Positions 1 through 5,256 of a stretch of 5,256 bases of DNA are shown one piece after another. The notes below the pieces were generated by a model. It ran no database searches. It saw only the letters and a list, made by a program, of their open reading frames with translations, and had not been told where the DNA came from. How positions within the stretch are numbered: the stretch's first letter is position 1; every line of letters begins with the position of its first letter. Location: positions 1 to 5,256 of the forward strand of contig WRDL01000097.1 in the NCBI GenBank assembly GCA_009784095.1, in the 5' to 3' direction. This stretch comes from Coriobacteriia bacterium (GTDB lineage: Bacteria > Actinomycetota > Coriobacteriia > WRKU01). The position numbers and the translations under genes were made by a program.

Positions 1-1952
1 ATGAATTCTCACTGTACGCGACACCGCGCCGTATTGCGTTCATACTGACCAATATCCCAGTGGTGACCGACGATATGATCCATGAATACAAAGGTCCTGC
101 GTTATCAGCAGCCTACACGGAGGGTGATCCTTCGAAAGAACCCACGAAAGCGCTTGAGGGGTTCGCGCGAAGTAAAGGTATCGATGTCGCCGATATCGAG
201 ATCCGAACCGTCGAAGGTGTCGACTATGTGTTCGCGACCACGACAGAGAAAGGCCGCTTGACAAGCGAGATCCTCCCCAAACTATTGAGCGAGGTACTTG
301 AATCGATACAATGGCCGAAAACCCAACGATGGGGAAGTGGTGACGTTAGATTCGTGCGACCGATCCGATGGCTTGTTGCTCTGTTCGGCAACAAGGTGAT
401 TCCCGTCCAATTCGGCGACATCGTGTCCGATCGTTACACGAGCGGGCATCGCTTCATCGCGCCACAAAAAGTGGAGCTTGCGACACCGAAAGAATATGCT
501 CATGTTCTCAAGGGGAACAAAGTCAACGTCAGCCCTCAAAAACGTCGCGCCGATATCGAGAAGGGCGCTCGAGAGGTCTCAAAAGACTACGGCGAGGTGC
601 TTCTCAATAACGAGGTACTCGATGAGGTGGTCAACCTTGCTGAGTTTCCTCAGATCGCACTCGGTACATTCGACGAGGAATTCTTGAGAGGCCCGCGCGA
701 GATACTCGAGTACGCGATGGGCAAACATCAGCGATATTTTGCAGTGCAGCGCAAGGACGGATCGCTCGACCATCATTTTGTGGTCGTCAGTGACGGGGAT
801 CCCGATTTCAAAGATCAGATAGTAGAAGGACACGAGCGTGTCATTCGCGCGCGATTGGCCGATGTGGTGTTCTTTTACGACGAGGATCTTAAGATACCGC
901 TCGATGATTGGCTTACCAAGCTCGAGAAGGCAGTTTTTCAAGAGAAGTTAGGTTCGGTCCGCGACAAAGTGCAACGCATCGAGTCCCTTATCGACCTACT
1001 GGCGCAATATACCGAGATCAGTGATGAGGAACGCACTCAAGCTATGCGAGCAGCCCGTCTTGCAAAAGCCGATCTTGCAACAAGCGCTGTCATAGAGTTC
1101 ACCGACCTTCAAGGGATCATGGGAAGTCGCTACGCGCTCGCACAAGGTGAGAATGGTGAGGTCGCCCGTGCGATCAGGGAGCACTACCGGCCGCGCTTTA
1201 GCGGGGATGATCTTCCTACAACATTATCCGGCAAACTCATCAGCATTGCCGATAAGATGGATACCATTGCGGGTATCTTCGCGATCGGTAACGCGCCAAC
1301 AGGAACGAGCGACCCCTATGCGCTGCGCCGCAGTGCGATCGGAATCCTTCAAATATTGCTCGATACCCCATTCATCGATCTTGACAGTCTTATAAGCGCT
1401 GCACTTGACCAGTACGTAGGAGTCATAGATTTTGACTACGAAACGACCTACGAGCAGATCCGTGCATTTTTCATGTCGCGCCTGGAAGTGATTTTGAAGG
1501 GTGAGGGCACGAGCAGCGAGGTCGTCAGTGCAGTACTGGCTCGGGTGGCGAGCGAGCCCTACGACGCGGTGCTGCGCAGTAAGGCGCTCGAGGAATTTAT
1601 CGCTCAAGACAACATAATTAATCTCTCGACCGCTTTGAAACGGGCAAAGAACCTTGCGCAACCACAGGTCGGTATGCATGTCGACACTGCACTGCTTAGC
1701 GGACCTGAAAAGGAACTCAACGACGCGCTGGAAGACGTCGCAAAAAGAGAGCCCTACCTGAGCGCGCAGAAGCTCTACCCCGAACTTCTTACCCTCTACA
1801 GTGGACTCAGGCGACCGGTTGACGACTTCTTCGACGGCGTCATGATCATGGACAAGGATGAGACGCTCAAGAAGAATAGACTTGCGATCCTCAATACGCT
1901 TGTCGAACTTGTCGAACGGTTTGCCGATCTCTCTCGGCTTTCGGTCAAGTAG
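1..1952 (+). CDS. glyS: Glycyl-tRNA synthetase beta subunit, 5'-partial
   Basis: This is the beta chain of the alpha2beta2 glycyl-tRNA synthetase, which charges tRNA-Gly in the cytoplasm; the catalytic alpha chain (GlyQ) would be expected just upstream, outside the window. The reading frame is open from base 3 and ends in TAG at 1950-1952, giving 649 visible residues. GTG at 60 is not the start, because the frame upstream of it already encodes the family motif T-P-R-R (visible residues 7-10). Against the usual length of about 690, roughly 45 N-terminal residues lie left of the window. Family landmarks in order are RWGSGDVRFVRPIRW (109-123), GHRF (148-151), KHQRYF (241-246), the HD-like region with EFTDLQGIMG (365-374), DPYALRR (437-443), and the C-terminal tRNA-binding (DALR-type) region with PVDDFFDGVMIM (605-616) and NRL (625-627). 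No frameshift or missing motif is seen. It is probably co-transcribed with the next gene, 13 bases downstream. Confidence 0.97.
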   Translation, partial: EFSLYATPRRIAFILTNIPVVTDDMIHEYKGPALSAAYTEGDPSKEPTKALEGFARSKGIDVADIEIRTVEGVDYVFATTTEKGRLTSEILPKLLSEVLESIQWPKTQRWGSGDVRFVRPIRWLVALFGNKVIPVQFGDIVSDRYTSGHRFIAPQKVELATPKEYAHVLKGNKVNVSPQKRRADIEKGAREVSKDYGEVLLNNEVLDEVVNLAEFPQIALGTFDEEFLRGPREILEYAMGKHQRYFAVQRKDGSLDHHFVVVSDGDPDFKDQIVEGHERVIRARLADVVFFYDEDLKIPLDDWLTKLEKAVFQEKLGSVRDKVQRIESLIDLLAQYTEISDEERTQAMRAARLAKADLATSAVIEFTDLQGIMGSRYALAQGENGEVARAIREHYRPRFSGDDLPTTLSGKLISIADKMDTIAGIFAIGNAPTGTSDPYALRRSAIGILQILLDTPFIDLDSLISAALDQYVGVIDFDYETTYEQIRAFFMSRLEVILKGEGTSSEVVSAVLARVASEPYDAVLRSKALEEFIAQDNIINLSTALKRAKNLAQPQVGMHVDTALLSGPEKELNDALEDVAKREPYLSAQKLYPELLTLYSGLRRPVDDFFDGVMIMDKDETLKKNRLAILNTLVELVERFADLSRLSVK

Positions 1953-1953
1953 G

Positions 1954-1959
1954 AAGGAG
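1954..1959 (+). promoter_or_regulatory. Strong ribosome binding site for the PPDK regulator gene
   Basis: AAGGAG lies 6 bases before the ATG at 1966 and begins immediately after the glyS stop codon. It is the best Shine-Dalgarno match in the window, and it decides the start of the short downstream gene. The placement implies translation coupled to, or closely following, glyS. Confidence 0.8.
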
Positions 1960-1965
1960 ATCATT

Positions 1966-2466
1966 ATGGATGAAGCGTACTATCGACGTATACGAGCAAT
2001 GGAGTTCGCGGTCAATCATGATGACGGGCAGCGACCGGATGGATTGATCCTTGCCGATGTGGTACTCATCGGTGCATCGCGCACTTCAAAGACACCGCTC
2101 TCCATTTATTTAGGTTACCGTGGCGTACGGGTGGCGAACATACCGCTCGCCCTGGAGATCGAGCCGCCGCCTGAACTCTTCGATGTGGATCCTCGACGCA
2201 TCTTTGGGCTGGTGACGACCCCTGAGATTCTTATGAAGATACGTACCGATCGAATGAGCGAGATGGGCACGAATGTTCCCGGTTATGCGGAGTACGGATA
2301 CATCGTGAGGGAACTTGAAGAGTCACGCGCCCTGATGCGCCAACTCGGATGCGTCGTCATCAGTACCGCGAATCGTTCGATAGAGGGAATGGCGCAAGAT
2401 ATATTGCACTATCTGGAGGATGCCGGTCTCTCGGTCGATTCGGCGGTCAACATCGGAGGTCAGTGA
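1966..2466 (+). CDS. yqfL: Pyruvate, phosphate dikinase regulatory protein (DUF299), lacking the N-terminal region
   Basis: Family role: a bifunctional regulator that inactivates PPDK by ADP-dependent phosphorylation of a threonine beside its catalytic histidine, and reactivates it by phosphate-dependent dephosphorylation. The 166-residue product matches the C-terminal part of the family. It has AMEFAVNHDDG (11-21), the P-loop-like G36-A-S-R-T-S-K-T43 followed by PLS, RVANIPL (55-61), and LFDVDP (71-76). Typical members have about 270 residues. Here roughly the first 110, including the usual N-terminal S-D-S-x-G-E-T-type motif, are absent. They are not hidden upstream, since that DNA is glyS in another frame. 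Position 1 falls where relatives read L-D-E-x-Y-F. The ATG has a strong ribosome binding site, so expression of the short form is plausible. It ends in tandem stops (TGA TAG). Family identity is secure; activity is uncertain. It could be a real short form, a deletion derivative losing function, or an assembly collapse. Confidence 0.88.
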   Translation: MDEAYYRRIRAMEFAVNHDDGQRPDGLILADVVLIGASRTSKTPLSIYLGYRGVRVANIPLALEIEPPPELFDVDPRRIFGLVTTPEILMKIRTDRMSEMGTNVPGYAEYGYIVRELEESRALMRQLGCVVISTANRSIEGMAQDILHYLEDAGLSVDSAVNIGGQ

Positions 2467-2475
2467 TAGGTTTCC

Positions 2476-3078
2476 CTAACCCCGATAGAGTGTGTTCGGT
2501 GTCACGACAATATCCACCGAGCGGTCGTGAGGCTCGAGGGGGAGCAGATCGAAGACCGTCTCATCGTATGAAAGACCAATAGTTATCGTCCGCTCGTCCA
2601 GTTCGGGTAGATAGGTGTCATAATAACCGCCCCCATATCCTATCCGAGAACCTCTTCTGTCGAATGCGATACCGGGCACCAACACCAGATCGATTCGATC
2701 AGGTGTCACAAGTGGCGCTCGTGCTGATGGTTCGCGTATACCGAATGTGCCCACCTCGAGATCATCAGGCGTAGCGATCCGCGCTTCCAGATCACGCACA
2801 CCGATCACGCGCGGATAGGCAACAGAGGCGGCATGTACGCCGATAATCACCTTGAGAAGATCAAACGCGAGAACGGGCGAGATCTCCTCGATGGTCGCGG
2901 CGTAGGTCAAGATCGTGGTTGCGGTCAAGAACTCGGGGAGGTCTATAAGCCGGAACGCGAGCGCAAGGTCTGCTTCAGCTCTTTCTCGATCGGTCAAGCT
3001 CGAACGGAATCCTTTCGCGAAATCGCGGACCTCACTCTTGGTCTTGAAAACAAGCGGATTGGAGGCAGAGGTGTTCAT
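2476..3078 (-). CDS. fau: 5-formyltetrahydrofolate cyclo-ligase (MTHFS)
   Basis: This enzyme uses ATP to convert 5-formyltetrahydrofolate to 5,10-methenyltetrahydrofolate, returning the storage or by-product folate to the one-carbon pool in the cytoplasm. The 200-residue product has normal family length and layout: an N-terminal basic helix starting near K14/R18, GTFGIREP (110-117), LVLVPGIAFDRRG (131-143), the glycine-rich nucleotide-binding motif R145-I-G-Y-G-G-G-Y-Y-D154, and the C-terminal LEPHDRSVDIVVTP (181-194). All key motifs are intact. The start is the ATG at 3078, 9 bases after the deacetylase stop, with a modest GAAAG Shine-Dalgarno inside the end of that gene. The two are therefore probably one transcript. 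The TAG stop lies 9 bases from the stop of the convergent PPDK regulator gene. No functional link with the deacetylase is evident, and the pairing may be only shared transcription. Confidence 0.95.
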   Translation of the reverse strand: MNTSASNPLVFKTKSEVRDFAKGFRSSLTDRERAEADLALAFRLIDLPEFLTATTILTYAATIEEISPVLAFDLLKVIIGVHAASVAYPRVIGVRDLEARIATPDDLEVGTFGIREPSARAPLVTPDRIDLVLVPGIAFDRRGSRIGYGGGYYDTYLPELDERTITIGLSYDETVFDLLPLEPHDRSVDIVVTPNTLYRG

Positions 3079-3087
3079 CAGGTCTTT

Positions 3088-3984
3088 CTATCGGTATTCA
3101 ACGATCGGCGAATCAAGTGAAAGTGAGCGAAACGCAAAACCTTGTGCGCGTCCATGCTCGATGACCATCGGCAGATCGATCGGTGTCCAAGGCTTGGCAT
3201 CGACATCGTGTGCAAGTACGACGATATCGGTCGCTCCATAGGCAACCTGCTCATCGATCGCCTCGATCAGCTTGCTTCCGAGTTCGCCCGGTGCGGGTGT
3301 CCAACCGATGACCGAGTCGCCCATCGAGACATCCCAGTCGAAATAGCGCCAACCACCGGCTTGAAGAGCCGCTTTGATCTCTTCACGCATACCGGGGTCG
3401 TCATCAAGCTGTGATGCGGCAGAGCCGGCCGGAAAACGAAGGATGCGTGGGGGGGTATATCCAAGGATAGCCGTGAGGGCGTTCTCGTTATACTCGATAT
3501 CGGACATGAATGCATCCGCAGATGAATAGATCTTGTCATAATCATGAGTGAAACTATGATTAGCGATAAGATGACCCTGCGCAGCGACTGTGCGCACCAT
3601 ATCGGGCATATCCTCAGCATAATAACCGACCACGAAAAAGGTCGCTTTCGCTCCGTACGAATCAAGGATCTCAAGAATAGCGGGAGTCGACTCCGCTGAA
3701 GGACCGTCGTCGAAAGTCAGGTAGATGCGGACGTCACTCTCATCCATCGGGTGGATAGGATCGGACAGTTCTTCTGTGACTGCATCTGATTTTGATGATT
3801 CCGGAAGGAAGGACAGTCGAGATGCCGTCATGCCCGTGGATGTCCAAAGCATAAAAGCCGCTACAACGACTGAAGCAACGAGGAATATCGGCAGCAAGAA
3901 CAGAAGCAGAAGAGGGCTTTGGCGCGGGGCACGTCTCCGACGACGACGCGTGCTACGAGAGGGGAGCGGCGAGCGGTTATCCAT
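3088..3984 (-). CDS. Membrane-anchored polysaccharide deacetylase (NodB/CE4 family)
   Basis: The family consists of metal-dependent deacetylases that remove acetyl groups from N-acetylated sugars of peptidoglycan or other envelope polysaccharides. The exact substrate cannot be read from the sequence. The 298-residue protein has a basic cytoplasmic N-terminus with six consecutive arginines (13-18), one membrane segment at about 24-47, a Ser/acidic linker to about 83, and an extracytoplasmic NodB domain. Catalytic motifs are present: T90-F-D-D-G-P95 (D92 the likely base, D93 metal), H143-S-F-T-H147 (metal histidines), R183-F-P185, D216-W-D218 and the late histidine H259. There is no lipobox or signal-peptidase site after the membrane helix, so it is likely a signal-anchor protein. 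An in-frame TAA at 3994-3996 and the lack of an earlier ATG fix the start at 3984, although its Shine-Dalgarno is weak. It leads a probable two-gene operon with the folate cyclo-ligase. Confidence 0.93.
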   Translation of the reverse strand: MDNRSPLPSRSTRRRRRRAPRQSPLLLLFLLPIFLVASVVVAAFMLWTSTGMTASRLSFLPESSKSDAVTEELSDPIHPMDESDVRIYLTFDDGPSAESTPAILEILDSYGAKATFFVVGYYAEDMPDMVRTVAAQGHLIANHSFTHDYDKIYSSADAFMSDIEYNENALTAILGYTPPRILRFPAGSAASQLDDDPGMREEIKAALQAGGWRYFDWDVSMGDSVIGWTPAPGELGSKLIEAIDEQVAYGATDIVVLAHDVDAKPWTPIDLPMVIEHGRAQGFAFRSLSLDSPIVEYR

Positions 3985-4032
3985 ATGCTCATTTTAACAA
4001 ATGCCGAGGTAAATTTCATGAGTCAGAACACG

Positions 4033-4062
4033 ATGATATACGCTACCATAAAGGTGTGATAA
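4033..4062 (-). promoter_or_regulatory. Candidate promoter for the deacetylase/cyclo-ligase operon
   Basis: Read on the minus strand, TTATCA (4062-4057) and TATCAT (4038-4033) are separated by 18 bases. They match the sigma-70 -35 and -10 consensus at four and five of six positions. Transcription would begin near 4026, leaving a leader of about 40 bases before the ATG at 3984. This is a by-eye consensus match in AT-richer DNA and is weakly supported. Confidence 0.33.
4034..4042 (+). promoter_or_regulatory. Candidate extended -10 element for ppdK
   Basis: TGATATACG fits an extended -10 (TG-N followed by TATACG, four of six matches). No good -35 lies at the right distance; TTCATG at 4015-4020 is poor. 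It would give a leader of about 80 bases to the GTG start. A second possibility is TGTGATAAA at 4055-4063, with a leader of about 60 bases. The element overlaps the -10 proposed for the opposite direction, so the two promoters may compete. Confidence 0.25.
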
Positions 4063-4065
4063 AGG
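4048..4065. repeat. Heptamer direct repeat, 11-base period
   Basis: ATAAAGG occurs at 4048-4054 and again at 4059-4065, separated by GTGT. The period of 11 bases is about one helical turn, so both copies face the same side of the DNA. It sits between the two divergent genes and overlaps the candidate -35 of the minus-strand promoter. It may be a binding site for a regulator, or chance. Confidence 0.4.
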
Positions 4066-4114
4066 CAGTGATGTCAGCGTAAGTTCAGAGCCGTCAAAGA
4101 AGACTGCTCACGAT

Positions 4115-4122
4115 GGAAAGGG
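4115..4122 (+). promoter_or_regulatory. Ribosome binding site favouring the GTG start of ppdK
   Basis: GGAAAGGG lies 8 bases before GTG at 4131. The earlier in-frame ATG at 4113 has only a poor AAGAAG upstream, at an unfavourable distance. This supports the GTG start, which gives a protein beginning M-A-N-V-K-R-V-Y, the usual kind of PPDK N-terminus. Confidence 0.6.
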
Positions 4123-4130
4123 ATTATGCT

Positions 4131-5256
4131 GTGGCTAATGTAAAGCGTGTTTACGGGTTCGGGAAGGACGCCGCTGGCGTCAACACGACAGAAGGCAATA
4201 AGGACATGAAATTCATCCTCGGCGGAAAGGGTGCGAATCTCGCAGAGATGGCGAATATGGGCTTACCGGTCCCGCCGGGATATACGATAAGCTGCCAAAC
4301 GTGTATGGAATACTATGACAGCGACCCGATCGGTTTCCCCGAGGGTCTGGAAGAAGAAATGGCCGAATACACCGCCGATCTCGAAGAAAAAATGGGAAAG
4401 AAGCTCGGAGATGTGCATGATCCGCTTTTGATCTCCGTCCGTTCCGGCTCACCTTTTTCAATGCCGGGAATGATGGATACCGTTCTTAATCTGGGGCTGA
4501 ATGACGAGTCGGTACTCGGTCTGATAGAGCAGACCGGAAACGAGCGTTTCGCATGGGATAGCTATCGTCGCTTTATTCAGATGTTCGGAAAAGTCGTGCT
4601 TGACATAGATGGCGATGTATTCGAGAATGCCATCACTCTCAAGAAACATGCGAAAGGTGTCGAAAGCGACACCGATCTGTCCGCTGAGGATCTCAAGGAA
4701 CTCGTTGAGGACTTCAAAGAGATCGTCGCACGTGAAGTATCGCCAGAAGAGTACCCCGAACTGGTCGTCGATGGAAAGGTCAAGTTCCCGCAGGATGCAC
4801 TTGCGCAGCTGCGCCTCTCGATCGAAGCGGTCTTTAGAAGCTGGAATAATCGGCGCGCGATCGATTACCGCCGTATGGAACGGATCCCAGATGATCTGGG
4901 AACCGCCGTCAATGTGCAAGCGATGGTCTTCGGCAACAAGGGGGATGGATCAGCGACCGGAGTCGGCTTCACCCGAAATCCTGCCGATGGCACCCCGGAG
5001 TACTACGGTGACTACCTCACGAACGCGCAGGGTGAGGACGTAGTCGCAGGAATACGCCTGACGGATCCTATTGCCGAACTCAAGAATCAACCGGGTCTTG
5101 AGAAGGCCGGTGTTGAACTCGACAAGATCTTCGCGAAACTCGAAGAAGCGTACAAGGACATGTGCGATATAGAATTCACCATCGAGAACGGCGTGCTCTG
5201 GATGCTCCAGACGCGCATAGGAAAGAGGACTGCGAACGCAGCGCTCAAGATCGCGG
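4131..5256 (+). CDS. ppdK: Pyruvate, phosphate dikinase, N-terminal part (3'-partial)
   Basis: PPDK reversibly interconverts pyruvate, ATP and phosphate with phosphoenolpyruvate, AMP and pyrophosphate, in glycolysis or gluconeogenesis of anaerobes. The frame is open to the window edge: 375 of an expected 870-900 residues are visible, essentially the whole ATP-grasp nucleotide-binding domain. Landmarks are G31-G-K-G34 (K33 nucleotide-binding), GLPVPPG (44-50), SVRSG (102-106, R104), SMPGMMDTVLNLGLND (110-125), YRRFIQM (145-151), VFRSW (234-238), TAVNVQAMVFGN (258-269), TRNP (281-284), NAQGEDVVAG (298-307), and E348-F-T-I-E with LQTR (359-362; Q360, R362). The phosphohistidine domain, with the T-S-H site targeted by the regulator, and the pyruvate/PEP domain lie to the right. 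The start is taken as GTG 4131 for its ribosome binding site; ATG 4113 would add six residues, and TAA at 4080-4082 closes the frame above. About ten residues are inserted before GGKG relative to the Clostridium symbiosum enzyme as I recall it. Confidence 0.96.
   Translation, partial: MANVKRVYGFGKDAAGVNTTEGNKDMKFILGGKGANLAEMANMGLPVPPGYTISCQTCMEYYDSDPIGFPEGLEEEMAEYTADLEEKMGKKLGDVHDPLLISVRSGSPFSMPGMMDTVLNLGLNDESVLGLIEQTGNERFAWDSYRRFIQMFGKVVLDIDGDVFENAITLKKHAKGVESDTDLSAEDLKELVEDFKEIVAREVSPEEYPELVVDGKVKFPQDALAQLRLSIEAVFRSWNNRRAIDYRRMERIPDDLGTAVNVQAMVFGNKGDGSATGVGFTRNPADGTPEYYGDYLTNAQGEDVVAGIRLTDPIAELKNQPGLEKAGVELDKIFAKLEEAYKDMCDIEFTIENGVLWMLQTRIGKRTANAALKIA

Noticed and set aside
1..48. ATG at base 1 opening a short frame
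   Set aside because: It ends after 15 codons and is out of frame with the true glyS coding sequence that covers it.
60..62. GTG as the start of glyS
   Set aside because: The same frame continues open to the left edge and encodes the conserved T-P-R-R motif before this codon, so the GTG is an internal valine.
1224..1964. 246-codon open frame on the minus strand opposite the 3' half of glyS
   Set aside because: It lies wholly against a well-conserved glyS coding region, and its translation resembles no family I recognise. It is best explained as a shadow of glyS codon usage.
1858..1965. Upstream in-frame extension of the PPDK regulator (ATG at 1858)
   Set aside because: These codons lie inside glyS in another frame and translate to a basic stretch unlike the DUF299 N-terminus. 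The ATG at 1966 has the good ribosome binding site.
2505..2533. Six-base inverted repeat CACGAC/GTCGTG as a possible terminator for the regulator gene
   Set aside because: It lies within the conserved PHDRSVDIVVTP coding region of the cyclo-ligase, has a long loop and has no T-run, so codon content explains it.
4065..4107. GCAGT/ACTGC pairing in the ppdK leader as a riboswitch or attenuator stem
   Set aside because: There are only five pairs across a 33-base loop, with no further nested stem or T-run and no recognisable riboswitch core.
4213..5043. Several minus- and plus-strand open frames of 68-153 codons over ppdK
   Set aside because: All overlap the continuous, motif-rich PPDK frame and show no family features of their own.

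Overview
The window looks like chromosomal DNA from an anaerobic bacterium with a moderate base composition (slightly GC-rich by eye). It uses the two-subunit (GlyQ/GlyS) type of glycyl-tRNA synthetase and a pyruvate, phosphate dikinase (PPDK). The wording of the PPDK N-terminus, the glyS plus PPDK-regulator pair and the base composition remind me most of Coriobacteriia (Actinomycetota). A Bacillota-type anaerobe is the main alternative. This is recollection of family sequences, not a database search.

Layout from left to right. Positions 1-1952 (+) hold most of glyS, with its first roughly 45 codons lost off the left edge. Thirteen bases later, 1966-2466 (+) holds a gene for the PPDK regulatory protein (DUF299 family), which has only the C-terminal, P-loop-containing part of the usual protein. 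Two genes then run the other way: 5-formyltetrahydrofolate cyclo-ligase (2476-3078, -) and, upstream of it in the same likely operon, a membrane-anchored polysaccharide deacetylase (3088-3984, -). The regulator and the cyclo-ligase converge with only 9 bases between their stop codons. A 146-base divergent intergenic region (3985-4130) carries weak promoter candidates for both directions and a short tandem repeat. From 4131 to the right edge (+) is the N-terminal ATP-grasp part of ppdK, open at the window end. No gene-free stretch exceeds 300 bases.

The functional theme is PPDK and its regulator. The DUF299 protein normally phosphorylates and dephosphorylates a threonine next to the catalytic histidine of PPDK, switching the enzyme off and on. 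Both genes are here on the same strand, separated by the opposite-strand deacetylase/cyclo-ligase pair. The main oddity is that the regulator lacks about 110 N-terminal residues yet starts at an ATG behind an excellent ribosome binding site. It is either a real shortened regulator, a recent in-frame deletion, or an assembly artefact. I saw no RNA gene, insertion sequence, CRISPR array or clear new system.
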